In this document: piece by piece, positions 52,157 through 60,908 of the stretch
Numbering within the stretch: the stretch's first letter is position 1
How the letters are laid out: every line of letters begins with the position of its first letter
Assembly (NCBI RefSeq): GCF_044596045.1
Contig: NZ_CP138995.1
Coordinates: 2,790,001-2,854,000, forward strand
Source: Flagellimonas sp947499585
Lineage (GTDB): Bacteria; Bacteroidota; Bacteroidia; Flavobacteriales; Flavobacteriaceae
Length of the DNA: 64,000 bases
Reading direction: 5' to 3'
Translations under genes and position numbers: made by a program
Notes under the pieces: generated by a model
What the model saw: the letters and a program-made list of their open reading frames with translations, nothing else
What the model was told of the DNA's origin: nothing
The model's database searches: none

Positions 52157-53140
52157 TTATGCTTCAAACGGAAATTTCACTCCAGCTTTTTCCCGCACTG
52201 CGTCCAATAATTCAGCTAAATCTAAGCTATTTTGATGTGACCATAGGTCACTTTGCAGTTTTTTGGCATTAATGCATTTATGTACTTCTTTTATCTCATA
52301 AATAAAACCATTTCCCTGTTTTGGAAGATCCACTTTTTGAGTTTCTTCATTTTTTACCAAAGTATAGCCATCCGCTTCATGCCATCTGGGATTGATAAAC
52401 AACTCTCCTTCGCTTCCGGAAATTTCTGCTTGCATATCAGATTTACTGGTCAATCCGCTATATAACATAGCTTGTGCGTTTTCATATTGAAAAATCATGG
52501 ATGTTTGCAATTCGGTTCCATTTGAATGAAAATTGGAAGAAGCGAGGATTTGCTTGGGTTTTCCCAAAATTAAATACGCTAAAAAAATGGGATAAATTCC
52601 AATATCCAATATTGAACCTGAAGCCAAATTGGGATTTAACAACCTTGAATCCATAGTTCTATCCAAAGCATAAAAAGCAAAATCTGCATGCAAATAGGAC
52701 ACTTTCCCAATTGCACCTTCATCAATTAAATCCTTTACTTTTTTAATAGATGGGTTAAACCTTGACCACAATCCTTCCATAAGAAAAACCTGGTTTTGCT
52801 TTGCAACTTCAATAAGTTCTACAACTTCAGGTTTGTTTATGCCCAGCGGTTTCTCGCAAAGTACATGCTTACCAGATTGCATGGCTTTAATTGCTAAATC
52901 TTTATGAAAGTTATGTGGTGTAGCTATATAAACAATATCTGCTGTGTCAGATTCAAAGAGTTCATCATAACTGCCAAATACATTTTTAATAGAAAATTCA
53001 TCAGCAAACTTTTGCGCCTTATCCAAAGTTCTAGAAGCTACCGCAGAAATTTCAGCGTCTTCAACGAGTTGTAAGCTCGAAGCAAATTTGTCGGCAATAT
53101 TTCCAGGGCCAATAATGCCCCATTTAATTTTACTTTTCAT
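52157..53140 (-). CDS. Cytoplasmic Gfo/Idh/MocA family oxidoreductase
   Basis: A 327-residue NAD(P)-dependent dehydrogenase. The Rossmann motif GIIGPGNIADKF is near residue 9, and the EKP motif in CEKPLGIN near residue 97 holds the conserved Lys-Pro. Unlike the gene at 3319, there is no Tat signal, so it acts in the cytoplasm. The EGLWSRFNP segment is typical of the dihydrodiol-dehydrogenase/xylose-dehydrogenase-like branch. The substrate is unknown. It starts at ATG 53140, 7 bases after a promoter box. Confidence 0.88.
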   Translation of the reverse strand: MKSKIKWGIIGPGNIADKFASSLQLVEDAEISAVASRTLDKAQKFADEFSIKNVFGSYDELFESDTADIVYIATPHNFHKDLAIKAMQSGKHVLCEKPLGINKPEVVELIEVAKQNQVFLMEGLWSRFNPSIKKVKDLIDEGAIGKVSYLHADFAFYALDRTMDSRLLNPNLASGSILDIGIYPIFLAYLILGKPKQILASSNFHSNGTELQTSMIFQYENAQAMLYSGLTSKSDMQAEISGSEGELFINPRWHEADGYTLVKNEETQKVDLPKQGNGFIYEIKEVHKCINAKKLQSDLWSHQNSLDLAELLDAVREKAGVKFPFEA

Positions 53141-53147
53141 ATGTAAT

Positions 53148-53155
53148 CAAAAGTA
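53148..53155 (-). promoter_or_regulatory. Bacteroidota -7 box for the 52157 oxidoreductase
   Basis: The minus strand reads TACTTTTG (TAnnTTTG), only 7 bases before the ATG at 53140. If used, the transcript would be nearly leaderless. Confidence 0.45.
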
Positions 53156-53207
53156 ATGATTATAACTCCTTATCTTTAACCAACAAGATGAAATTGGTTT
53201 ATAAACT

Positions 53208-54836
53208 ATGGATATCAACTTCAATAAAAACGAAGATCATAATAAATTAAAACTCTCAGAGCTTAGAAAAAAATTGACGGAAGTCAAGCTAGGCGGAGGT
53301 AAAAAACGTATAGAAAAACATCATGCCAAAGGCAAGATGACCGCTCGTGAGCGTATTGAGTATCTTTTAGATAAAGATACAGATACTGTTGAAATTGGTG
53401 CTTTTGCAGGAGACGGTATGTATGAAGAACATGGTGGTTGTCCATCTGCTGGGGTCGTGGTGAAAATTGGATATATTCAAGGTAAACAATGTATTGTTGT
53501 AGCCAATGATGCCACTGTTAAAGCTGGGGCGTGGTTTCCGATAACCGGGAAGAAAAACTTACGGGCCCAAGAGATTTCCATTGAAAACAGACTGCCCATA
53601 ATATACTTGGTGGATAGTGCAGGAGTATATCTGCCCATGCAGGATGAAATTTTTCCTGATAAAGAACATTTTGGTAGAATTTTCAGGAACAATGCCATAA
53701 TGAGCAGTATGGGAATAACACAGATTTCTGCAGTAATGGGAAGCTGCGTTGCTGGCGGTGCATACTTGCCCATTATGAGTGATGAAGCTCTTATTGTGGA
53801 TAAGACGGGCAGCATATTTTTAGCCGGCAGTTACTTGGTTAAAGCTGCTATTGGAGAAAGTATAGACAACGAAACCTTAGGTGGTGCCACTACCCATTCA
53901 GAAATTAGTGGAGTAATTGATTATAAGACCAAAGATGATAAGGATGCTTTAGATAAAATAAAGAATATCGTTGGTAAGATTGGAGATTTTGACAAAGCTG
54001 GTTTCAATAGAGTTGAGACCAAAAAACCAGTTGAAGATCCTAAGGACATTTATGGTATTCTTCCGGCATCAAGAGGTGATCAATATGACATGTTGGAGAT
54101 TATTAAAAGACTGGTAGACAACTCTGAATTTGACCAATACAAAGAAGGTTTTGGAAAGACCATTCTAACTGGTTATGCCCGTATTGATGGCTGGGCAGTA
54201 GGTATTGTGGCTAATCAAAGAAAAGTGGTCAAAACCAAAAAAGGAGAAATGCAGTTTGGTGGTGTTATCTATTCTGATTCTGCCGATAAAGCCACAAGGT
54301 TTATTGCAAATTGCAATCAAAAGAAAATTCCATTGGTCTTTCTACAGGATGTTACGGGTTTTATGGTGGGCAGTAAAAGTGAGCATGGCGGTATTATAAA
54401 AGATGGTGCCAAAATGGTAAACGCCGTGAGCAATTCGGTCGTTCCTAAATTCACCATAGTTATTGGAAATAGTTATGGAGCAGGGAATTATGCCATGTGT
54501 GGAAAAGCTTATGACCCAAGGTTGATTGTAGCTTGGCCAAGTGCAGAGCTTGCCGTTATGAGCGGAAATTCCGCCGCTAAGGTATTATTGCAAATTGAAA
54601 AAGCTTCGTTGGAAAAAAAAGGAGAGGTATTGGATGCTGAAAAAGAGAAAGCGTTGTTTGATAAAATTAAGCAGCGTTATGATAATCAGATTTCACCATA
54701 CTATGCCGCATCCCGCATATGGACAGATGCCATTATAGATCCATTGGAAACCAGAAAATGGGTTTCCATGGGAATTGAAGCAGCAAATCACTCACCTATT
54801 GAAAAACAATTTAATATGGGGGTTTTACAAGTGTAG
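53208..54836 (+). CDS. Acyl-CoA carboxylase, carboxyltransferase (beta) subunit
   Basis: A 542-residue biotin-dependent carboxyltransferase that carboxylates a short acyl-CoA (propionyl- or methylcrotonyl-type). Seen are HHAKGKMTARERIEYLLD near residue 38, the oxyanion glycine pairs in SCVAGGAYLPIMSDE near residue 182 and GNSYGAGNYAMCGKAYDP near residue 421, and the usual C-terminal AAWRIWTDAI-like segment (ASRIWTDAIIDP). No biotin carboxylase or biotin carrier gene is adjacent, so the partner subunit is encoded elsewhere. The specificity residue cannot be judged by eye. Its stop abuts the stop of the convergent plug-trio gene. Confidence 0.92.
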   Translation: MDINFNKNEDHNKLKLSELRKKLTEVKLGGGKKRIEKHHAKGKMTARERIEYLLDKDTDTVEIGAFAGDGMYEEHGGCPSAGVVVKIGYIQGKQCIVVANDATVKAGAWFPITGKKNLRAQEISIENRLPIIYLVDSAGVYLPMQDEIFPDKEHFGRIFRNNAIMSSMGITQISAVMGSCVAGGAYLPIMSDEALIVDKTGSIFLAGSYLVKAAIGESIDNETLGGATTHSEISGVIDYKTKDDKDALDKIKNIVGKIGDFDKAGFNRVETKKPVEDPKDIYGILPASRGDQYDMLEIIKRLVDNSEFDQYKEGFGKTILTGYARIDGWAVGIVANQRKVVKTKKGEMQFGGVIYSDSADKATRFIANCNQKKIPLVFLQDVTGFMVGSKSEHGGIIKDGAKMVNAVSNSVVPKFTIVIGNSYGAGNYAMCGKAYDPRLIVAWPSAELAVMSGNSAAKVLLQIEKASLEKKGEVLDAEKEKALFDKIKQRYDNQISPYYAASRIWTDAIIDPLETRKWVSMGIEAANHSPIEKQFNMGVLQV

Positions 54837-56999
54837 CTATTGTACAGTGAATTTGGCCAATTGTTGTTCATCATCCATATCCTGAAGACGAACCAGATGT
54901 TCCTCACTAGTTTGGTTAGGCTTTCCAAAATTGTATTGAACAGTACATTTTAGAAAAGTTGGCGCTTTATTGCCACTTGTTCTATTACCAAGGTAAGTAA
55001 CGTTCAATATCCAATCTCCCTTAGTATCGGCACCAACAATTTCAAACTGCTCATTGGCAAAACCGTGTTGCAATTCATCCAAAATTCTCTTTTTATCACT
55101 TGCGTCCGTATGTTCCCAATTAAAAAACCGCTTTTGGGGATTTACAAATTGAACAACAAACTCAGCATCTGGATTGTTCCAATCCAACATCAATCTTGCA
55201 TTATAGGTTAGATTGTTCAGATACTTCTGATTCACTTTTTTGATGTCTAGATTTTTTCGCTCCTTATTTATCAAATTTCGTATCTCGGTACCAACAACTT
55301 TTTCCAGACTACCAAAATTTAGCTTTATGTTAGCCGTACCATCCGCAATGGTATTGAACATATTCAAGGCATCCTGATAGTTTCCCATATTTCTATGAGC
55401 TATGGCCACATCAAAATAGGGTTGGATTTTATTTGGAAAGGCATCCAACATCTTATTGGCGGCCAATAGTGCCATTTTATGATTTCCGCTTTCTTCAGAT
55501 TTTAAAAACATTCCTCTTAGTTCTTCAAATTTGGTATCCTCTTTCTCTAGAATGTTTGATAAAATTCGCTCCGCTATTTCTTGATTGGAGGTATAGAAAA
55601 ACCCATAAACATCCAACAGATATTCCGAAGTTTCCAAATATTTACCTCTTTGATTTAGATAGATATTGTATGCTTCTTGCAGGTCTTTTCCTTTTTTCAG
55701 CTCTTTTAAATATGGCGTCACCAGGGTCTTACTGTTCACCTTGATCTTGCCATCATAAACATTATTGGTTAAGCGCGCTAAATCTTTTTTTTGTTTTCTT
55801 GGACCATCAAAAGTGGCAGTTTTAGTGGTAATCAATAGAACACCATTAGCTCCTTCACTCCCATATCTGTTTGTTGCAGAAAGTCCCTTTAATACCGTAA
55901 TACTAGCGATGTTCTGGGGGTCAATAAAACTTGTGTCAGCAATTTCACCAGAATATGAATTTGACCTTTCCATCGGGACGCCATCAACTACAATTAAACC
56001 ATAGTTATTCCCCAATATAGAATTAGCAGGACGCATTTTTACTTCACTTAAATCTTCATTTTGTCCTAAACTAACACCGGAAAACTTCCCTTGCACGGCA
56101 TTATTTACGGTCGTGGAAACAGGAGCAATATCTTCATCAGATATGGACTGTACCGCGTAGCCAATTTTATCTTTATTTTCTTTGCCGTATGCCGTAATTA
56201 TTTCCTCTTCTTGAACTGGTACTTTCTCGGTTACAATGACTTCATCCAATTGTATTCCACTTTCTTCAAATGAAAAGTTAAGGGCAAAATTATTATCCAA
56301 TGTATGCTCGGCTATTTTGTTTCCGTAAGACACCACCAAGGTATCACCTACAGCTCCGTTTATTTTAAAATTACCTTGGATGTCAGATGAAATCTGTTTT
56401 GCCGGAAAACCTTTAATGTAAATTTTTGCGGAAGCCAAACCACTGGTTCCATTGTATATTGTTCCTGAATATTCTTTTTGATTTTCCTCAGAAGCCTTTT
56501 TATTCTTTTTGTCCAATAGGTTTACCAAATTTCCATTATTGACAATGGCTAAAAGGTTTAAACTAGCCCTATCAAAAAAATTGCTGCTATTTACAATATA
56601 AAGTTCTCCTTCAAAATTTGGCGAGGAAGCACTTATGTTTTGCTTTCCATCGGTAAACAAAAGGACCTCTCCTTTGTCCACATATTCTCCCAATTCTTCA
56701 TAAGAAGTTGCTCCATCGTAAACTATAGTTTTGAGCTTTTCTTTTATTTCGGACCAGTTGCCAGAAGCTACTTTAAAGTCATTTTTGGAAATAATTTGAT
56801 TGCTAAATGTAAGCAGGGTCACATCAGCATTTTGAATGGTTTTAAAATAAGCATCCAAAAAATAATATTCTTTTTCAATATCCCTATCCATCATGGATAG
56901 TGACACATCCCAACAAATAGTAACATTTTTTTCTTCTTGAGCAAACATTCCATTTTGCAGTCCTGCAAGCAACACTAAGAGTAAGCCTATTCGCTTCAT
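54837..56999 (-). CDS. VWA / carboxypeptidase-regulatory / SusC-like plug protein without a beta-barrel
   Basis: A 720-residue exported protein with an unusual domain order. After a signal peptide (residues 1-20) comes a von Willebrand A domain (about 24-150) with a MIDAS motif (WDVSLSM, then GATSY and LLFTDGKQ). A carboxypeptidase-like regulatory domain (about 178-245) follows, then a TonB-dependent receptor plug of SusC type (about 255-390; GYAVQSISDEDI, YGLIVVDGVPMERS, GSEGANGVLLITTKT). Instead of a beta-barrel there is a helical, TPR-like region (about 420-590) and a C-terminal DUF2135-like domain (LMLDWNNPDAEFVVQFVNP). It is the last of three minus-strand paralogues. Function is unknown; it may be a ligand-binding or signalling surface protein. 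Confidence 0.8.
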   Translation of the reverse strand: MKRIGLLLVLLAGLQNGMFAQEEKNVTICWDVSLSMMDRDIEKEYYFLDAYFKTIQNADVTLLTFSNQIISKNDFKVASGNWSEIKEKLKTIVYDGATSYEELGEYVDKGEVLLFTDGKQNISASSPNFEGELYIVNSSNFFDRASLNLLAIVNNGNLVNLLDKKNKKASEENQKEYSGTIYNGTSGLASAKIYIKGFPAKQISSDIQGNFKINGAVGDTLVVSYGNKIAEHTLDNNFALNFSFEESGIQLDEVIVTEKVPVQEEEIITAYGKENKDKIGYAVQSISDEDIAPVSTTVNNAVQGKFSGVSLGQNEDLSEVKMRPANSILGNNYGLIVVDGVPMERSNSYSGEIADTSFIDPQNIASITVLKGLSATNRYGSEGANGVLLITTKTATFDGPRKQKKDLARLTNNVYDGKIKVNSKTLVTPYLKELKKGKDLQEAYNIYLNQRGKYLETSEYLLDVYGFFYTSNQEIAERILSNILEKEDTKFEELRGMFLKSEESGNHKMALLAANKMLDAFPNKIQPYFDVAIAHRNMGNYQDALNMFNTIADGTANIKLNFGSLEKVVGTEIRNLINKERKNLDIKKVNQKYLNNLTYNARLMLDWNNPDAEFVVQFVNPQKRFFNWEHTDASDKKRILDELQHGFANEQFEIVGADTKGDWILNVTYLGNRTSGNKAPTFLKCTVQYNFGKPNQTSEEHLVRLQDMDDEQQLAKFTVQ

Positions 57000-57182
57000 T
57001 TTCCTTTAAGATTTAAGAACGATTAAGTTGAATTAATCTATTTTAGGGTTATGCCGTTAAAGCTTTCATTGAAGTTCGCTAAAGGTAAAAAACTATAATT
57101 AAACAAGTATTTATTTCAAGGAACATTTTTTGATTTCCATACTTGTTGAGAATATGGAAAAGAATAACTTAATGAAGTTCTT

Positions 57183-58940
57183 TTAATTTAAGGATAGTGA
57201 TGCTCCTTTATTAATACGGAACAGCGCTTGGTTTACATTTTTGGTCCCAAGCTTAAATACCTTTACCTCTTTTCGTTGCAATTTTGAACCGTAATTATGA
57301 TACACTATTGCTTTTAAATAAGTTGGCGTTAAACTTTTGTTTCCCAAGTATTTCACATTGACCTTCCAATTTCCTGAAAACGAGTCGTCTATCAAATATT
57401 CTGCGCAAGAATATCCAAAATCCTTTTCTTGACTAATAGTCTTTGCATTTTCTTGGAGAGTATGTTTCCATGTATAATATTGATTGTCTGGGTTTACAAA
57501 CTGAAGTTCAAATTCAGCCTCACTATCATTCCACTCCAACATCAAACGAGTACTGTCAAAATCTTCATCTTCAACCTCTATTTTCATATTTGCCGGACTC
57601 TTAATCATATCGGTCTTTTCTAACGTAAGAAGATTATTGAATTCGCGATTAATAATTCTTGAAAAACTACTGGTGTCCGTTTCCATTAAACCTTCATCTA
57701 ACAGATAAAAATAACGGGCATACAGTACTGCCGCTCTTTTCATGTTATTGAGGTTTCTATTGCTTTTAGCAAGATCCAGATAAGATTGTCTATACTGCGG
57801 ACGTAGAATAAAAGCACTTCTAAAGGCTTCATGTGCCAAATTATATCTTTCATGTGATTCATACATATAAGCCAACGCCTTTAAAAGCACTGCGTTGTTT
57901 TGGAACAAGCCGTAACTATTTTTGATGATAGTATCAGCATAGTCTTTTTGGTTCCATTTCTCATAAAAATATTGGTAAGAATCCAATAAAAAATATGGGG
58001 AACTTGAATATTTTTTTGAATTTTCTTCAAATGAGGCCTTTGCCACTTTAAAACTACTGGAGCCTTGTAATTCTTTTAAGTATGTAGGCGCATTTTTCAT
58101 TACTTTTTCTTCTGTAAGGGCCGTACCATTGTATTGATTGTTACGAAGTCTCATTCTATCAAGATATAGTCCATTTTTATCTTTTGGAATTGTTGTACCT
58201 GTTTTAGTGTTAATCACCACCACTCCTCCTTTGGCCAAATTTCCATACCGAACCGTTCCAACGGCTGATGGTATAATAGCAATGCGGTCAATATTTTGAA
58301 CGTCAATAAAATCTGGGAAATCTGTAAATACCTGACCATCTATATCAAAAACCGCAGGCCAACCGCTTCGTAAGAAAACTGCTCTGGCTCCACCAACTGT
58401 ATTTCCTCCGCCAAAACCCATTCCTGTGGATACCCTTACTCCAGCAAATCTTCCTCTAAGTACATTCTCAAAATTATACTCCCCAGGTAAAAATTCATCT
58501 GCATCCATTATTCTCAAGGAATAAGAGGTCTTTTCCTTATTTAAATACCCAAAAGCTGTTTTGATGATATTTGGATTGTATGGATAATCCATTTCCAATT
58601 CTTTCTGGCTATTACGCCTATTCCTTGTAACCGTTACATTCTCTAATTTTTCCACTCTAGGGAACATTACCACATTTAAAGTCCTTGTAACATCTTCCAC
58701 CCGTATCTGTAATGGTTCCATTCCATCTGCATTGTAAAATAACATGTCGCCAGTGCTCGCGACAATTTTATACCTACCATCTGTATTAGAATTGGATGCA
58801 ACACCTTGGTTCACTACTTGAATTCTAACATTTGGCATTGGACTTCCGCCATTTGTAACCTTCCCGCTTATTAAACGTTCTGTTGCTAAACCGGAGAAAA
58901 TCATAAAAAAGGATGCGATAAAAGTGAAGAGTTTTTTCAT
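57183..58940 (-). CDS. Plug-domain protein without beta-barrel, paralogue 2
   Basis: A 585-residue exported protein. The signal peptide ends near residue 19. A carboxypeptidase-like regulatory domain (ISGKVTNGGSPMPNVRIQV, about 20-100) is followed by a plug-like domain (about 115-245; FENVLRGRFAGVRV, AVFDIDGQVFTD, LAKGGVVVINTKTG), a TPR-like helical region (about 270-430, HEAFRSAFILRPQYRQSYLDL) and a DUF2135-like C-terminus (LMLEWNDSEAEFELQFVNPD, GNWKVNVKYLGN). It lacks the VWA domain of the 54837 gene. About 43 of its last 56 residues match the 59083 protein by eye. The ATG at 58940 begins the signal peptide; an upstream ATG at 58961 is rejected. Confidence 0.78.
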   Translation of the reverse strand: MKKLFTFIASFFMIFSGLATERLISGKVTNGGSPMPNVRIQVVNQGVASNSNTDGRYKIVASTGDMLFYNADGMEPLQIRVEDVTRTLNVVMFPRVEKLENVTVTRNRRNSQKELEMDYPYNPNIIKTAFGYLNKEKTSYSLRIMDADEFLPGEYNFENVLRGRFAGVRVSTGMGFGGGNTVGGARAVFLRSGWPAVFDIDGQVFTDFPDFIDVQNIDRIAIIPSAVGTVRYGNLAKGGVVVINTKTGTTIPKDKNGLYLDRMRLRNNQYNGTALTEEKVMKNAPTYLKELQGSSSFKVAKASFEENSKKYSSSPYFLLDSYQYFYEKWNQKDYADTIIKNSYGLFQNNAVLLKALAYMYESHERYNLAHEAFRSAFILRPQYRQSYLDLAKSNRNLNNMKRAAVLYARYFYLLDEGLMETDTSSFSRIINREFNNLLTLEKTDMIKSPANMKIEVEDEDFDSTRLMLEWNDSEAEFELQFVNPDNQYYTWKHTLQENAKTISQEKDFGYSCAEYLIDDSFSGNWKVNVKYLGNKSLTPTYLKAIVYHNYGSKLQRKEVKVFKLGTKNVNQALFRINKGASLSLN

Positions 58941-58959
58941 AGCTTTAAGTTTAGTCACC

Positions 58960-58977
58960 ATATCAATTGATTGATAT
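58960..58977. repeat. Palindrome upstream of paralogue 2
   Basis: ATATCAA and TTGATAT are separated by TTGA, 20 bases before the start at 58940. It could be an operator, but the sequence is AT-rich and chance is possible. Confidence 0.3.
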
Positions 58978-59082
58978 AGTGATAATTACTTCCTTAAATT
59001 ACTAAAAGAAAAATATAAAGACGATTTTAGTTTCCTAAATATTCCTTAATTCTAAGATTAAGCAAAAGTTCTTTTTTCTATT

Positions 59083-60825
59083 TTAATTCAAAGAAATGGA
59101 TACTCCGTTATTGATTTGGAACAACGCTCGGTTAACATTTTTGGTTTCTAATTTAAAGACTTTTGTTTCCTTGCGCTGCTCTGTGGAGCCAAAATTGTAA
59201 TAGACATTGGCTTTTAAAAAGGTGGGAGTCAAACTCTTATTTCCCAAATACTTCACATTAACATTCCATTTTCCTTTTTCAGGTTCATAGATTAAATATT
59301 CTTGGCATGAAAAGCCATGGATTTTTTCATCCTGAATCCTTTCAGCATTATCTACCATTGTATGTTTCCAAGTAAAATATTGTCTCTCTGGATTTACAAA
59401 TTGTAGTTCGAACTCGGCTTCACCGTTATTCCATTCAAAAACTAAGCGGGTGCCTTTAAATTCTTCTTCCGTTTTTAAAAATGTTTTATCACTTAAAATT
59501 GTGCTATGATGTACAAGGAGATTGTTAAACTCTTTTTTTATTATTGGTGAGAACGATTCGGAGCTCTTGAAAAATGATTTGTCGACCAAATAATTATACC
59601 TAGCATAAAGTCTGGCTGCATTATCTACATCATTTAAATCACGATAATTATTTGCCAAATCCATATAAGACTGCGCATAATGCGGTCTTAGAATAAACAC
59701 TTTCTTATAAATCTCAGCAGCCCATTTAAAGTCCCCTACTTCATCAAGTTTATAGGCAAATGCTTTAAGTATGGTTGGGTTTGTTGCAAATTCTTCTTCA
59801 ATTTTTTTTCCTATTCCCTTCCGGACTTCCTTGTCATCAAATTCATTTTTAAAAAACGAAAAAACATCCAGATAAAAGTAAGGTGATTTGGAGTATCGCT
59901 TTTCTTGTTCTTCAAACACTTTCTTTGCCTCCTGTTTGTTAGTGGCCAAGTAGAACTCGTTCAAATATTTTGATTTAGATAGTTGTTCGTTTTTGACCGT
60001 ACTCCCTTCCTTAAAAAAATTATCCCGCAACCTTGCTTGGTCATAAGGTTTATCCTTTCCAGGCTCTCGCCTGCTAAAACTTGCAACTTTAGTATTTATA
60101 ATAATCAATCCCCCTGCCGCAATACTACCATATTTTGCGAGGCCAATAGGCGTATTTATTACTGCAATACGCTCCATACTCTCCAAAGAAATGTAAATAG
60201 GAGCATCCGCTGTAATTAGTCCATCGACTTCAAAAGCAGCTGGTCTTCCATTACTCATTGAATTAAATTTTCTTGGCAGAAAAACCTTAGGTCGTGCAGG
60301 ATCAGACCTATCTACCTTTATTCCTGGTATTCTATTCTCAAGCGCAGTAACAAAATCAATTGCCGAAGGATTTAAATCGTCAGTGTCAATAATCCTTAAT
60401 GAAAATCCCGTTCTTTCTTTGTCCAGTATTCCAAACCCTGTTTTAATTAGGTTTTTGTTTTCATTAAATTCATTAAGTAAATCTTTCTGGGTTTTTCGCT
60501 TTCTTTTTGTTACGGTTACACCTTCTAGTTCCTCAACCTTATCATACAATGCTATATTTAAAAACTCGGTAACATCTTCAATGATAATCTCAACGGGTTG
60601 CTTTCCCACATAACTATAGACTAAGGTTTGCCCTTCGTTAGCAAATATTTCATATTTACCCAGCTTATTTGTTTTTATTCCTATGTCCGTTCCTTTTACA
60701 AGGATATTTACATTTTGTAAAGGTTCAAACCCATCGGTGATAATTCCGCGGATTTTTTTAATCTCTTCTTGCGAAAAAATGATTGAAGTGAGTAATAAAA
60801 AGGTCAAGAATACTATTTTACGCAT
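59083..60825 (-). CDS. Plug-domain protein without beta-barrel, paralogue 3
   Basis: A 580-residue exported protein with the same order as the 57183 protein: signal peptide (to about residue 18), carboxypeptidase-like regulatory domain (IRGIITDGFEPLQNVNILVKG), plug-like domain (FVTALENRIPGIKVDR, AAFEVDGLITAD, IAAGGLIIINTKV), TPR-like region (AAEIYKKVFILRPHYAQSYMDL) and DUF2135-like end (LVFEWNNGEAEFELQFVNPE). Its C-terminus is very close to paralogue 2, so the pair arose by a recent duplication relative to the 54837 gene. The ATG at 60825 is preferred; 60831 is possible. Function is unknown. Confidence 0.78.
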   Translation of the reverse strand: MRKIVFLTFLLLTSIIFSQEEIKKIRGIITDGFEPLQNVNILVKGTDIGIKTNKLGKYEIFANEGQTLVYSYVGKQPVEIIIEDVTEFLNIALYDKVEELEGVTVTKRKRKTQKDLLNEFNENKNLIKTGFGILDKERTGFSLRIIDTDDLNPSAIDFVTALENRIPGIKVDRSDPARPKVFLPRKFNSMSNGRPAAFEVDGLITADAPIYISLESMERIAVINTPIGLAKYGSIAAGGLIIINTKVASFSRREPGKDKPYDQARLRDNFFKEGSTVKNEQLSKSKYLNEFYLATNKQEAKKVFEEQEKRYSKSPYFYLDVFSFFKNEFDDKEVRKGIGKKIEEEFATNPTILKAFAYKLDEVGDFKWAAEIYKKVFILRPHYAQSYMDLANNYRDLNDVDNAARLYARYNYLVDKSFFKSSESFSPIIKKEFNNLLVHHSTILSDKTFLKTEEEFKGTRLVFEWNNGEAEFELQFVNPERQYFTWKHTMVDNAERIQDEKIHGFSCQEYLIYEPEKGKWNVNVKYLGNKSLTPTFLKANVYYNFGSTEQRKETKVFKLETKNVNRALFQINNGVSISLN

Positions 60826-60908
60826 AGTCATACGGTTTAATTCAACCTTCTTAAAGTTAAGGAATTAAACAACATATTGTAAAAACGACACAAGGGAGAT
60901 ATAAGAAT

